Both the position numbers and the translations under genes were made by a program. A model generated the notes under the pieces. The model ran no database searches and had not been told where the DNA came from. It saw only the letters and a program-made list of their open reading frames with translations. 51,991 nt of DNA. Origin: Cytobacillus sp. S13-E01. GTDB lineage: Bacteria; Bacillota; Bacilli; Bacillales; Bacillaceae_L. Positions within the stretch are counted from its first letter, which is position 1. Each line of letters starts with the position of its first letter. The stretch spans positions 1 through 51,991 of the forward strand of contig NZ_JARFVC010000028.1 of assembly GCF_029193815.1 (NCBI RefSeq). Reading direction: 5' to 3'. Below are positions 26,017 through 35,283 of this stretch, one piece after another.

Positions 26017-26396
26017 TAAACTTTGTTAATGCAATTTATCAGCCTATTTTCAATATCTTCTGCTATTTCTTTTAATTTTTCGTTGTCTATGATCTGCATA
26101 AATAGTGAGGGCTTTGGCATTCCAATCTTTGTCGTCGAGCTCTCATTATAAACAACGATTTTACAAGGAAGAAAGTAACTCACAAGTATTTCCTCGTCTA
26201 GTACCTTTTTGGCTTCATGTGGATTACATACTTCAAGAATCATTAGTTCATTATCAAAATCAATTCCTTTTTCTTGAAGCTTATTTCGTAAATCCAGATT
26301 CCAAAGGACACCAAAACCTTCTTCCGCTAAGGACTCCTCTAGTTTTGTAACCGTTTCTTTAACATTCCCTTGGATTTCTTTTGTATAATGGAACAT
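26016..26396 (-). CDS. DUF302 family protein
   Basis: A 126-residue soluble protein. The DUF302 pattern is visible: FHYTKEIQGNVKETVTKLEESLAEEGFGVLWNLDLRNKLQEKG, then ILEVCNPHEAKKVL and LPCKIVVYNESSTTKIGMPKPS. Function is unknown; two cysteines in conserved positions (VCNP and PCKIVV) have suggested a metal or redox role in relatives. The start at 26396 is chosen because GAGGTGATTAGA lies directly ahead; the frame is open 13 codons further upstream without a site. Single gene with terminator. Confidence 0.82.
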   Translation of the reverse strand: MFHYTKEIQGNVKETVTKLEESLAEEGFGVLWNLDLRNKLQEKGIDFDNELMILEVCNPHEAKKVLDEEILVSYFLPCKIVVYNESSTTKIGMPKPSLFMQIIDNEKLKEIAEDIENRLINCINKV

Positions 26397-26490
26397 TCTA
26401 ATCACCTCAGTAGGTATCTTTCCCTTTTTTTTCATAATAAATTAACTGCTGTGATTTTTATCATATCGATTTAAATTTCTACCTAAATAA

Positions 26491-26527
26491 AAACCTTCAA
26501 CATAATTATATATTGAAGGTTTTTTTA
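26491..26527 (-). terminator. Terminator of the YjcZ-type gene
   Basis: AAACCTTCAA pairs with TTGAAGGTTT; on the minus strand the hairpin is followed by TTTTTATTT. Confidence 0.8.
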
Positions 26528-26557
26528 TTATTTTAATTATATTCTTTAAAGGAAAGA

Positions 26558-26674
26558 TTAGTAACCGTAACCAACGTACGCTGCTCCAACGATAATAAGC
26601 AGAATAAATAAAACTACGATCAGCGCGAAACCACCGCCGTATCCTACTCCTGCTCCTGCAACTGCTCCACTCAT
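26558..26674 (-). CDS. YjcZ family sporulation peptide
   Basis: A 38-residue peptide: a glycine-rich start ([16 protein letters not shown]), one hydrophobic helix ([17 protein letters not shown]) and a VGYGY end. This is the signature of the YjcZ family of small spore-associated membrane peptides. GGGAGGTG lies 6 bases before the ATG, and a terminator follows. A longer open frame across the same bases on the same strand (26442-26720) has no such features and is rejected. No sigma factor site was identified. Confidence 0.88.
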   Translation of the reverse strand: MSGAVAGAGVGYGGGFALIVVLFILLIIVGAAYVGYGY

Positions 26675-26871
26675 ACAAACACCTCCCTTTCCTTACATTT
26701 ACAATATATGTAGCTAACATAAAAATGAAAGGGCGTTTACCCAGTTTTAGGCATTTTTTTAATGCAATATGTGCTGCAGAACATGTCCATTCTGGTAATT
26801 TGCAAACTTATTGATTTAAGATTACCCATTATTAAACTCATCATTATCCGACATAGGGTTATATCGATAAA

Positions 26872-26903
26872 GCCAAAAAGACGTGCTAAATAGTAGCACG
26901 TCT
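26872..26903 (-). terminator. Terminator of copZ
   Basis: AGACGTGCTA pairs perfectly with TAGCACGTCT around five bases; on the minus strand TTTTTGG follows. Confidence 0.8.
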
Positions 26904-26928
26904 AGGGTTCGTTTCCAGCACAGGGCAG

Positions 26929-26964
26929 AAGCGACTCTAGCGTTATAAGTCAGCCTCGAATAAT
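26929..26964 (+). repeat. Orphan module of family B
   Basis: GAAGCGACTCTAGCGTTATAAGTCAGCCTCGAATAA closely resembles the block around 8804-8833 inside the long family B copy (AGTGTTATAAGTCAACATCG), but no family B head or tail is present. The remainder of 26675-27032 shows only the copZ terminator. Confidence 0.5.
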
Positions 26965-27032
26965 ATCGGTCCGTCTTACCATTATTCCAGTGGATCAGTC
27001 TATCACTAAATTGATCCTCAAGCATTTCTTAT

Positions 27033-27239
27033 TTATTCAACATCATAGCCTTGATCATCAATTGTTTCTTTTATTGCATCTAATGAAACTTCAGTTGGAT
27101 TATATTCAACATCAACCTTGCCATCACTTAGGTTAACTGTTACTTTACTTACTCCTGTTAATTCACCAACATTGCTTTCAATAGCATTAATACAATGACC
27201 ACATGACATTCCTTTAACGTTTAATGTAACTTTTTCCAT
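27033..27239 (-). CDS. copZ: Copper chaperone CopZ (heavy-metal-associated domain)
   Basis: A 68-residue HMA domain protein that carries Cu(I) to an exporting ATPase. The metal site is GMSCGHC with C13 and C16. Other conserved parts are VTVNLSDGKVDVEYNP and IDDQGYDVE. The start at 27239 is preferred since AAGGAG lies 9-10 bases upstream, while the ATG three codons earlier overlaps that site. No copA or csoR gene is adjacent, so the chaperone is transcribed alone. A G-tract operator-like sequence lies 130 bases upstream. Confidence 0.92.
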   Translation of the reverse strand: MEKVTLNVKGMSCGHCINAIESNVGELTGVSKVTVNLSDGKVDVEYNPTEVSLDAIKETIDDQGYDVE

Positions 27240-27367
27240 TCGTAACATCTCCTTTTATTTTTCATTAATTTATGAACAGTCACTAGGACTTCATCTATCA
27301 AAATCACCTTCTTGAATACCAACTAGCAACTAGTACTTCAGTTTCTAACTGCCTCTTAATAAGAGTT

Positions 27368-27383
27368 TACCATACCCCCCTAT
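27368..27383 (-). promoter_or_regulatory. Possible CsoR-type copper operator upstream of copZ
   Basis: On the minus strand ATAGGGGGGTATGGTA resembles the G-tract dyad bound by CsoR at Bacillus copper genes. It lies where a promoter for copZ is expected. No textbook -35 was seen. Inference only. Confidence 0.4.
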
Positions 27384-27428
27384 CCTATGTAAAGTCTTTT
27401 TGTTTAAAATTTCTTCTAATTTATTTTA

Positions 27429-27480
27429 TTTATCCCACATTAACGTGTAGTAAGACCCTCACTTAGGGAAATTTCCTTTA
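27429..27480 (+). repeat. Degenerate family A repeat
   Basis: TTTATCCCACATTAACGTGT, then AGTAAGACCCTCACTTAGGG and AAATTTCCTTTA: the short family A form with compensating changes in the CCCG/CGGG stem (now CCCAC/GTG). A second fragment, TCTAACTGCCTCTTAAT, lies at about 27344-27360. Confidence 0.65.
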
Positions 27481-27610
27481 TAAACATAATTAACTTCTTT
27501 CTAAGTTTACCCTTTCTACCAACTCTACACTAAATGAACTGTTTGTAAATTATTTGTACAACTGTTCTTGTTAGGGTAAAATTTAGGTATTCTTCTTAGG
27601 GGGGCACATA

Positions 27611-28513
27611 ATGGAAAGAGTACAAATGGCTGATGATTTAACCTTTTCACGAATCATTCATGGAATATGGCGAATTACTGATTGGAAGCAATCGAAGGAA
27701 GAGACGTTGTCATTGCTAGAAGGATGCCTAGATTTGGGTATTACAACCTTTGATCATGCTGACATCTATGGGAGTTATACGAGTGAACAACTATTTGGAG
27801 AGGCACTTGCTTTGAAACCTGGGCTTCGTGACAAAATGGAGCTTGTAACAAAATGCGGAATTAAATTGGTTTCGTCGAATAGACCTCACCATGCTATAAA
27901 GCAGTATGATACGAGTAAAGAACATATTATCGCTTCAGTCAATCAATCTTTATTAAACCTACATACAGATTATATTGATGTTTTACTGATTCATCGTCCA
28001 AATCCATTCATGGATCCAAAGCAGGTTGCAGCCGCATTTTCACAGTTAAAACAAGAAGGAAAGGTACGCCACTTTGGAGTGTCAAATTTTAAGTCTTCAC
28101 AGTTTACGATGCTACAATCCTATCTAGATTTTCCGTTAGTAACGAATCAAATAGAACTCTCTGCTTATGAACTGGAAAATTTCCTAGACGGTACAATTGA
28201 TTTATGCCAAGAAAAACGGATCGCTCCTATGGCATGGTCACCACTCGCAGGTGGGCGTATATTTAAACTTGATAATGACAAAGCTGTTCGCCTGCGTGCA
28301 ACACTTGAAAAAATTGCAGATCAAGTAAACGCACATGGAATTGATGAAGTAATGTATGCTTGGCTTTTAGCTCATCCTAGTAACATCATGCCGATTGTCG
28401 GATCAGGAAAAATCGCAAGGGTTAAAGCGGCTGAATATGCACAATCGATTTCACTTTCAAACGAACAATGGTTTGATATTTTACAATGCTCACTGGGACA
28501 TGAGGTACCGTGA
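27611..28513 (+). CDS. Aldo/keto reductase (YdhF-like)
   Basis: A 300-residue NADPH-dependent TIM-barrel oxidoreductase. The catalytic set is D and Y in FDHADIYGSY, K in VTKCGIK and H in LLIHRPNP. The cofactor region near the C-terminus is PIVGSGKIARVKAA. Similar in length and pattern to E. coli YdhF. AGGGGGG lies 6 bases before the ATG. It stands alone on its strand. Substrate unknown. Confidence 0.88.
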   Translation: MERVQMADDLTFSRIIHGIWRITDWKQSKEETLSLLEGCLDLGITTFDHADIYGSYTSEQLFGEALALKPGLRDKMELVTKCGIKLVSSNRPHHAIKQYDTSKEHIIASVNQSLLNLHTDYIDVLLIHRPNPFMDPKQVAAAFSQLKQEGKVRHFGVSNFKSSQFTMLQSYLDFPLVTNQIELSAYELENFLDGTIDLCQEKRIAPMAWSPLAGGRIFKLDNDKAVRLRATLEKIADQVNAHGIDEVMYAWLLAHPSNIMPIVGSGKIARVKAAEYAQSISLSNEQWFDILQCSLGHEVP

Positions 28514-28535
28514 AGTTAAGAAAATCATAGGGTGC

Positions 28536-28608
28536 TCTGTTATCGGTGACAAGCGTAAGCCAAATCCTTTCAGAGGATATTTTTCCTTCTGAAAGGAATG
28601 GTTTATGA
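28536..28608 (+). repeat. Orphan hairpin module of family B
   Basis: TATCGGTGACAAGCGTAAGC begins the block and GGTTTATGAC ends it, matching the module flanks TATCGGCGACAAGCATAAG and GGCTTATGAC found inside family B copies. The central stem differs: TCCTTTCAGA pairs with TCTGAAAGGA. No head or tail is present. It lies between the aldo/keto reductase and LCP genes and might also serve as terminator. Confidence 0.6.
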
Positions 28609-28618
28609 CTCTTTGTTC

Positions 28619-29575
28619 CTAGAAACCTTTGTCACTTGTCTCTGTATTTAAGAATTCATGTAGTGCTTGTTTATTTTTACTAATATCTATCTCTAGAACT
28701 GAACCCGCATGCTCGTAGCTTGCATCTACGAATGAATTATCAATCGGAATACGCATTGTTTCTATGTCCGCTGGCGGATTTAAGAGAAAGTCCTTGAGCA
28801 AGGCCATACGATCCAAGCCATCTATATTGGTTACAATAAAGGGTTGTATTGTCCCGACCATTTTTGGTAGTCTTGTCACCCCGTAAAGACTTGTAATTTC
28901 ATCTTTTAGGGCATTCATAACCTTTTGTTGTCGTTCTACCCTTGCAAAATCTCCCTGGGCATCATGTCGAAAGCGCGCATAACCTAGAAGCTCTTTCCCA
29001 TCTAACTTTTGCAAACCTGGTTTTAGAACAACACCAATTCGATACGACATCTCTTTTTCAACATCAATTTCCACACCATTCGGAGCTAGTGCATCAACCA
29101 CCTTTTCAAACCCTTGAAAGTCAATTAACGAGTAATAGTTAATATCGATATCAAAATTTTGCTTTATCGTTTGCCTCAATAACTCCGCCCCACCAAGAAA
29201 AAAGGCAGTATTAATTTTATTATTGTTATATCCAGGAATTTCAACGTAAATATCTCTCATTAAAGAAACTAGTTTAGATGTCCCATTTTTCGGATCATAC
29301 TGTGCAATCATGATTGTATCAGTACGTGCTTTTTCCTCGCCCCGAGAATCCACACCTAATAGCAAAACATTTACCTTCCCAAGTTCCTTATCCATTTCCG
29401 CTCCATTAAACTCCGTTTCTTTTTGTTCTATGGGTGGAACGCCAGCAAATTTCAAACCTTGATAATACTGATACACTGCATACCCTGTTATCGCTACGAA
29501 TAGGATTATAAATAGTGAAAGAAACTTCAGTATTTTATTTCTTTTTTTCGCTTTCTTTTTACCGTATCTACTCAT
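28619..29575 (-). CDS. LytR-CpsA-Psr (LCP) family cell-wall ligase
   Basis: A 318-residue type II membrane protein: very basic cytoplasmic start (SRYGKKKAKKRNK), one helix (ILKFLSLFIILFVAITGYAVY), then an outer LCP domain. LCP proteins attach teichoic acids or other glycopolymers from undecaprenyl pyrophosphate carriers to peptidoglycan. Key blocks are LLGVDSRGEEKARTDTIMIA, MRDIYVEIPGY, KINTAFFLGG and GYARFRHDAQGDFARVERQQ (acidic and arginine residues binding the pyrophosphate). GAGGGG precedes the ATG. Which TagT/U/V paralogue it matches is not decidable here. Confidence 0.9.
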   Translation of the reverse strand: MSRYGKKKAKKRNKILKFLSLFIILFVAITGYAVYQYYQGLKFAGVPPIEQKETEFNGAEMDKELGKVNVLLLGVDSRGEEKARTDTIMIAQYDPKNGTSKLVSLMRDIYVEIPGYNNNKINTAFFLGGAELLRQTIKQNFDIDINYYSLIDFQGFEKVVDALAPNGVEIDVEKEMSYRIGVVLKPGLQKLDGKELLGYARFRHDAQGDFARVERQQKVMNALKDEITSLYGVTRLPKMVGTIQPFIVTNIDGLDRMALLKDFLLNPPADIETMRIPIDNSFVDASYEHAGSVLEIDISKNKQALHEFLNTETSDKGF

Positions 29576-29665
29576 TATTTCCCCTCATTTAGGTAAAATT
29601 AGATTGTTGTTCTAATTCTACACTTTTATGTCTGCGTTTAAAAGAAGACCTACGTATTTGACGTT

Positions 29666-30235
29666 CTATTCCTTAAAAAGTTCCACGTTATAGCAATCAC
29701 AAGTAATGAGATGGTCATTTACCATGCCAACTGCTTGCATAAATGCATAACAAATAGTTGTCCCTATAAATTTAAACCCTCGTTTCTTCAAATCCTTACT
29801 TAATCTATCACTAATTTCCGTTGAAGTCGGAACATCTTTTAATTCCTTAAAATGATTTTTAATAGGCTCATTATTTACAAACGACCAGATATAGTTGCTA
29901 AAACTACCGAATTCCTCAACAATTTTAAAATAGGCATGTGCATTTGTAATCACAGCATTTATTTTAAGTTTATTACGAACAATTCCCGGATTATTTAAAA
30001 GCTCTTCTATCTTATTTTGATCATATGTAATAATCTTTTCGGGATCAAAATCGTCAAAGGCAATTTTATAATTCTCTCTCTTTTTTAGAATCGTATACCA
30101 GCTTAAACCCGCTTGTGCTCCCTCTAAATTGATAAACTCGAATAAAAGCCTGTCATCATAAACGGGGACACCCCACTCGTTGTCATGATACTCAATATAT
30201 AACGGATCCTCATTGACCCAACCACATCTGTTCAT
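29666..30235 (-). CDS. tag: DNA-3-methyladenine glycosylase I
   Basis: A 189-residue base-excision repair enzyme removing 3-methyladenine. The zinc ligands match those recalled for E. coli Tag exactly in position: C4, H17, H175 and C179 (RCGWVN, YHDNEWG, NDHLITCDC). The active-site region WGVPVYDDRLLFEFINLEGAQAGLSW is typical. Length is normal. Monocistronic. Confidence 0.95.
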   Translation of the reverse strand: MNRCGWVNEDPLYIEYHDNEWGVPVYDDRLLFEFINLEGAQAGLSWYTILKKRENYKIAFDDFDPEKIITYDQNKIEELLNNPGIVRNKLKINAVITNAHAYFKIVEEFGSFSNYIWSFVNNEPIKNHFKELKDVPTSTEISDRLSKDLKKRGFKFIGTTICYAFMQAVGMVNDHLITCDCYNVELFKE

Positions 30236-30344
30236 TCATTACCCTCCATACTATTACTTTTCCTTATCGTAGCATTACTGTATGTGGTTGTATATTATTC
30301 TAATGATTTACTTTAAAACATTGCCAAATTTGTTTCTTTTCTTT

Positions 30345-30385
30345 TAAAAAAAGCAGTGGATTTCAACGGAAATCGCTCTGCTTTT
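30345..30385 (-). terminator. Terminator of the LLM oxidoreductase gene
   Basis: AAAAGCAG pairs with CTGCTTTT, with an inner GATTTC/GAAATC stem; on the minus strand it is followed by TTTTTT. Confidence 0.75.
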
Positions 30386-30417
30386 GGTATGAATTAAGTC
30401 AGGATAATTTGGTAGTA

Positions 30418-31440
30418 TTAAGCTTTTCCATCCTTTACAATCTCTTGCAAAATTTCAAAGGATCGGAGACGTTTGGCATGATCATAAATCTGTGCATTTA
30501 CCATAATCTCATCCGCCTGGGTTTCATTTAGGAATGCCTCTAATTTTGCTTTGACTGTGTCAGGGCTACCTACAAATGATGCTCCAAGTGTTTGTTCAAT
30601 TGATGCCTTTTCGTAATCGCTCCATAGTTCATCCATGTTTTCCACCGGAGGACTAAGCTTACCAGGACGGTTTCGAACGAGATTAAGGAATTGCTGCTGC
30701 ATTGAGGTCGATAGATATTGTGCCAATTCATCAGTATCTGCTGCAATTACATTCGCACCGACCATTGCATAGGGCTTATCAAGTACTTCTGATGGTTTAA
30801 AGCTTCGACGGTACAAATCTAGAGCTGGTATCGTATAGTTTGGTGAAAAATGGCTCGCAAAGGCAAATGGTAAACCGAGTTGTCCAGCCAATTGAGCGCT
30901 AAAACCACTCGAACCTAATAGCCAAATTGGAATATTTAGACCTTCTCCTGGAATAGCACGCACACTATTCCCGCTTGAGGCTGGATTTAAAAAAGCTCGT
31001 AATTCATGTAATTGCTCTGGAAAATCATCGCCCGTGCTCTTAAGTTCACGCCGCAGAGCCCTTGCTGTTACTTGATCAGTACCTGGTGCCCGACCTAAAC
31101 CGAGATCAATCCGGCCTGGATACATCGATTCCAGTGTCCCGAACTGTTCTGCAATCACAAGTGGAGCATGGTTAGGCAACATAACTCCACCAGATCCTAC
31201 TCGGATTTTTGATGTACCTGCTGCTACATAGCCGATCACCACTGAGGTAGCTGAACTAGCAATTCCCGTCATATTGTGATGCTCAGCTAACCAATATCGG
31301 TTAAATCCCCATTTTTCTGCATGCTGGGCAAGGTCCAATGTATTTCGAAAAGACTCTGCTGGTGTTCCGCCTACCACAATTGGTGCTAAATCCAACACAG
31401 ATAATGGGATGTCACTTAATCGTTTTAATTTTTCACTCAT
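30418..31440 (-). CDS. LLM-class flavin-dependent oxidoreductase (MsnO8-like)
   Basis: A 340-residue bacterial-luciferase-like monooxygenase using reduced flavin. Typical blocks are [84 protein letters not shown] and [14 protein letters not shown]. It fits the single-component MsnO8-type subgroup (B. subtilis YceB, E. coli YhbW). AGGAGGAGGGGG precedes the ATG. Single gene with terminator. Substrate unknown. Confidence 0.88.
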   Translation of the reverse strand: MSEKLKRLSDIPLSVLDLAPIVVGGTPAESFRNTLDLAQHAEKWGFNRYWLAEHHNMTGIASSATSVVIGYVAAGTSKIRVGSGGVMLPNHAPLVIAEQFGTLESMYPGRIDLGLGRAPGTDQVTARALRRELKSTGDDFPEQLHELRAFLNPASSGNSVRAIPGEGLNIPIWLLGSSGFSAQLAGQLGLPFAFASHFSPNYTIPALDLYRRSFKPSEVLDKPYAMVGANVIAADTDELAQYLSTSMQQQFLNLVRNRPGKLSPPVENMDELWSDYEKASIEQTLGASFVGSPDTVKAKLEAFLNETQADEIMVNAQIYDHAKRLRSFEILQEIVKDGKA

Positions 31441-31826
31441 TTATTGTGTCCCCCTCCTCCTTATGTATTGATCACTTACAAAAATCATAAGGCTCCAGAT
31501 TATTTCACTTCACATTATATCAACTATTATTGATGTATCACACTATAAGGACTTAGCTTCTAAAAAACAGGATTTCTTTAGCTAAAAGAACATAAGATTT
31601 CATCCGCTCTTCATAACTGAGTAATGACACTTAGTTAAAAGGCTGACAATAAACCATTTATAGTATTACCTTAAATCCAATAAATAAATGAAGGTCAAGA
31701 TTTCACTATTAGAATCTCACCTTTTATGCATGAATAACCTATCAATCACAAATGAGGATGAACAATGTGATAAGATAGAACGGCAACAAGAAGGACTCAC
31801 CAACTTTGGCAAGCCCTAAATGTCTA
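31441..31826. other. Non-coding interval
   Basis: About 385 bases, A/T-rich, without a supportable gene or a recognisable repeat. A weak inverted pair GGACT...AGCCC near 31792-31816 resembles a decayed terminator hairpin next to the end of the ferric transporter operon. Confidence 0.4.
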
Positions 31827-32513
31827 CTATATTGCTTTTATTTTTCCTTTAGCCGCTTCTGTTTTAGCTTTAGCTGCACCAATAATGATACTCTGATCAC
31901 AGATTGCTTCGACGTCATTTTGGTCATGTGAAACCATTATACAGGTTATTTTTGCTTTCTTTAAAATCATGCGAAGTTCTTCTCGAATCGATTCTTTTAG
32001 GTCAGAGTCTAAATTACTAAACGGCTCATCCATTAACAACACATTAGGCCTAGGTGCTAATGCTCTTGCTAGAGCAATCCTTTGCTGTTGTCCTCCACTT
32101 AATTCATGGGGATATCTTTTTTCAAGATTCTCCATTTGAACAAGCTCTAACATTTCATGAACCCGAGACATTCTATCCTTTCTTGGTAACTTAGATAAAC
32201 CAAAAAGGAGGTTATCCCTTACCGTCATATGTGGAAAAAGTGCATAGTCTTGAAACACCATTCCTACTCCTCTTGCCTCAGGTTGAATAAATAAACCTTC
32301 ATTAACAACAGGATTCCCGGCAATTTTAATACTTCCCTTAATTGGTATCTCTAGCCCAGAAATTAATCGAAGTAATGTACTTTTACCGCTCCCGCTTGAT
32401 CCTAACACACCGACAATCTCAGCTTTATTCATTGAAAACGAAAACTGATTGATAACCGGTGCAGCTGACCGTGAAAAGGAAAATGTTAGATCATGAATTT
32501 CTACAGCTTTCAT
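31827..32513 (-). CDS. Ferric iron ABC transporter ATP-binding protein (FbpC-like)
   Basis: A 228-residue ATPase: Walker A GSSGSGKST, signature LSGGQQQR, Walker B VLLMDEPFSNLD, switch His in MVSHDQNDVEA. The sequence order and VGMVFQDYALFPHMTVRDNL are typical of the FbpC/PotA importer group. It is shorter than full FbpC (about 350 aa) and lacks the C-terminal regulatory TOBE domain. It is last of three genes and overlaps the permease by 4 bases. It drives import of ferric iron bound by the lipoprotein encoded upstream. Confidence 0.88.
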   Translation of the reverse strand: MKAVEIHDLTFSFSRSAAPVINQFSFSMNKAEIVGVLGSSGSGKSTLLRLISGLEIPIKGSIKIAGNPVVNEGLFIQPEARGVGMVFQDYALFPHMTVRDNLLFGLSKLPRKDRMSRVHEMLELVQMENLEKRYPHELSGGQQQRIALARALAPRPNVLLMDEPFSNLDSDLKESIREELRMILKKAKITCIMVSHDQNDVEAICDQSIIIGAAKAKTEAAKGKIKAI

Positions 32514-34153
32514 TGTTTCACCCTCTTATCTATCATTTGAAAAGCGATTACTGACAATGCACTAATTGCTACAATCATGAGAGACGAAATTGACGCCTCA
32601 TAGATTTGTTCGTCTACTGCAAATTGATACGTTTTTGTAGCTAATGTATCAAAGTTAAAGGGTCTTAGTAATAACACCAAAGGCAACTCCTTGCTGATTT
32701 CTACAAAAGTAAGTATGAAACCACTGAATAGTGCCCCTTTAATGAGAGGAAGATCTACCTTAAAAAACGTCTTCGTTACACTTAGCCCAAGCATTCGCGA
32801 TGCTTCAGTGTATTTCAAACCTACTTTTTCAAAACCGACTTCTATCGCATTAAACCCTGTAGCCATGAAACGAACTGTATACCCGACAATAAGCATAAGT
32901 AAGGATAAACTGAGGATGAGTGGAGCTTCTCCCAATCCCAAATAGGAGTAAAGGGGTGCTAACCAATTGTCAAGTGTGATAAACATCGCAAGAACCCCAA
33001 TTGCAATAATCGCACCAGGTATCGAATAACCTGTTGTTATTAGCTTTGCTAAAATATATGAAAATGTGGTCTGTGAACGAGCAACATTGGCAACAATTAA
33101 AGAAATGGTAAGTATAAGTACTGTTGAAATAACTGCAACATAAACAGTTTGATAAAGCAACGTAAAATATGTTTCATTCCATACCTTAGCGAAGGTTAAT
33201 TTTGCCCAAAAAATCAATTGAATTAACGGGATTAGAAATCCTAATAAAAAAACAATGGAACAATACAAAAAGGCACCAGCAGCAGGTAGTCCTTTCAGCT
33301 TCATAGGTACTAATGGTCTCGTTTTATTACTTAAATTATAACGTTTTCTTTGTCTAAGGAGCCTTTCTAAAAAAAACATCCCGACAATAAAGACCATTAA
33401 CCATGCTGCAAGTCTCATCGCTGAATCTACGTCATACATTCCGAACCATGTTTGAAAAATAGCAGTGGTTATTGTATGAATCCCAAAATAGCTAGTAACC
33501 CCGTAGTCACTTAGTACTTCATATATAACTAACACTACCCCACCAACAATAGCAGGCCTCGAAAGTGGCAGCACTACCTTAAGGAATATAGCAAATGGCT
33601 TCCTTCCGAGTAGTCTGGCATTTTCAAAGAAAGATGTACTTTGACTATCTAGAAATGCTCTTGTAATGATATATACATATGGAAATAAGAAGAACGTAAA
33701 AATAAAAATCGCACCACGTAATGATGATACTGATAGCAGCTCTGGATTAACTTGATAATCAAAGCTATTCCTCAGCGTTGTTTGTACAACTCCTGTATAA
33801 CTTAGCATTGTTCGATACGTATAGGCAGCAATATATGGCGGAATAGCAAGTGGTAAAATGAGCCCCCACCTAAAAAAACGCCTTAGAGGAAAATCATATG
33901 CAGCTACTAGCCAAGCCAATGAAACCCCCAGAATAGTCGTCAGTATCCCTGTAATACTTACGAGTGTAATAGTGTTTATCACATACGTTGAAAGTAAATA
34001 TTCACGAATTTGGTACCAGTTTTCATTTGGTTCTTGGAATAAAGAAAAGAAAACAACAAGGATAGGCAGCAGTATAACTGCCGCCCCCAAAATACTTATC
34101 ATTAACCAGCCGTTAAGTTCCTTTTGAACATAACGTTTTACAAGCTCTCCCAT
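32510..34153 (-). CDS. Ferric iron ABC transporter permease, fused two-domain (FbpB-like)
   Basis: A 547-residue membrane protein with two tandem permease domains of six segments each, so one chain forms the whole channel. Coupling loops are visible in both halves: ENARLLGRKPFAIFLKVVLPLSRPAI and EASRMLGLSVTKTFFKVDLPLIKGALF. It starts one base after the binding protein stop and overlaps the ATPase gene by ATGA. The two-domain form is normal for FbpB/FutB. Confidence 0.9.
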   Translation of the reverse strand: MGELVKRYVQKELNGWLMISILGAAVILLPILVVFFSLFQEPNENWYQIREYLLSTYVINTITLVSITGILTTILGVSLAWLVAAYDFPLRRFFRWGLILPLAIPPYIAAYTYRTMLSYTGVVQTTLRNSFDYQVNPELLSVSSLRGAIFIFTFFLFPYVYIITRAFLDSQSTSFFENARLLGRKPFAIFLKVVLPLSRPAIVGGVVLVIYEVLSDYGVTSYFGIHTITTAIFQTWFGMYDVDSAMRLAAWLMVFIVGMFFLERLLRQRKRYNLSNKTRPLVPMKLKGLPAAGAFLYCSIVFLLGFLIPLIQLIFWAKLTFAKVWNETYFTLLYQTVYVAVISTVLILTISLIVANVARSQTTFSYILAKLITTGYSIPGAIIAIGVLAMFITLDNWLAPLYSYLGLGEAPLILSLSLLMLIVGYTVRFMATGFNAIEVGFEKVGLKYTEASRMLGLSVTKTFFKVDLPLIKGALFSGFILTFVEISKELPLVLLLRPFNFDTLATKTYQFAVDEQIYEASISSLMIVAISALSVIAFQMIDKRVKQ

Positions 34154-34154
34154 T

Positions 34155-35249
34155 TTACTTCCAACCTGTTTTATTAAAGATTTCTATAGCCTTCTGGTTA
34201 TGTTCTCCTAAAGTATCAAAATTAAGTTCTTGCATCTTAAAATCGCCCCATGACTGAAGAATTTCAGGTTTTGCAGCGTCCACATTAACAGGAAACTCAT
34301 AGTTATTTGCGGATAGATATTCCTGCGCCATTACACTAGTAATATATTCAATAAGTTTAGTTGCATTTTCAGGATTTTTACTGTACTTTGTCAAACCAAT
34401 CCCACTTATATTTACATGTGTACCATTTGTTTCTTGATTAGGGAAGAAAACACCGAGACCTTCTGCTACTTTTACTTCTTCAGGCTCTGATGAGTTCGCC
34501 ATCAGGCCTACATAATATGTATTCATAATAGCTACATCACCGGTTCCTGCAGCAATCGCTTTTGCTTGGTCACGGTCTCCACCATCTGGTTGACGAGCAA
34601 AGTTTGTAACGATACCCTTAGCCCACTCTTCAGCTTGTTCTTCTCCATTTAACTCAATAAATGATGCTAATAAAGATTGATTGTATAAATTTGTTGAAGA
34701 ACGTGCTAATACTTTTCCGTTCCATTTTTCGCTTGTTAAATCTTCATAAGTAGAGAGATCTTCAGGTGCTACACGGTCTTTTGAATATACAATTACGCGT
34801 GCTCTTGTTGACATCCCAATCCAATTATTATCAACATCACGTAGGTTTTCAGGTACATTTTTATTTACTACCTCTGAATTAATTGGTTGCAGGATGTCAT
34901 TTTTCTTTGCATTAGCAAGAATCCCACCATCGACTGTTATAAATAAATCTGCTTCTGTACTTTCACCTTCACGCTTTATTCGTTCAATAAGCTCCTCAGC
35001 TTTCGCTTTTACTACATTTACTTTAATTCCAGTTTCTTCAGTGAACATCTTAAAAACGGCTTCATCTGCTTCATAATTTCTAGCAGTGTATACGTTAACA
35101 ACTTGATCCTTTGTTTCCTCATTTTTAATAGTTTCTTTATTATCAGCAGTGCTTTCTACTGGTTTACTTTGGTTTGCACCGCAACCAACTAGACCTACTA
35201 ATACTAAAATACTTGCGGCTACTACAAACAATCGTTTTAATCTTGTCAT
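34155..35249 (-). CDS. Ferric iron-binding lipoprotein (FbpA/FutA-like)
   Basis: A 364-residue extracellular solute-binding protein. Signal peptide with lipobox LVGC (C23), Lys/Glu-rich linker, then NVYTARNYEADEAVFKMFTEETGIKV, typical of Fe(III)-binding FbpA/FutA. The paired tyrosines in MNTYYVGLMAN are the usual iron ligands. First gene of the operon, under a promoter covered by two Fur boxes. GGGAG precedes the ATG. Confidence 0.92.
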   Translation of the reverse strand: MTRLKRLFVVAASILVLVGLVGCGANQSKPVESTADNKETIKNEETKDQVVNVYTARNYEADEAVFKMFTEETGIKVNVVKAKAEELIERIKREGESTEADLFITVDGGILANAKKNDILQPINSEVVNKNVPENLRDVDNNWIGMSTRARVIVYSKDRVAPEDLSTYEDLTSEKWNGKVLARSSTNLYNQSLLASFIELNGEEQAEEWAKGIVTNFARQPDGGDRDQAKAIAAGTGDVAIMNTYYVGLMANSSEPEEVKVAEGLGVFFPNQETNGTHVNISGIGLTKYSKNPENATKLIEYITSVMAQEYLSANNYEFPVNVDAAKPEILQSWGDFKMQELNFDTLGEHNQKAIEIFNKTGWK

Positions 35250-35283
35250 GATCTGTTACTCCCTTTTTAATAGATTATGAGAA

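Noticed and set aside
26442-26720. 92-residue minus-strand ORF
   Set aside because: Out-of-frame shadow of the 38-residue YjcZ peptide gene; composition (many R, W, S) is not protein-like.
26822-27025. 67-residue minus-strand ORF
   Set aside because: Covers the copZ terminator and an orphan repeat module; no ribosome site.
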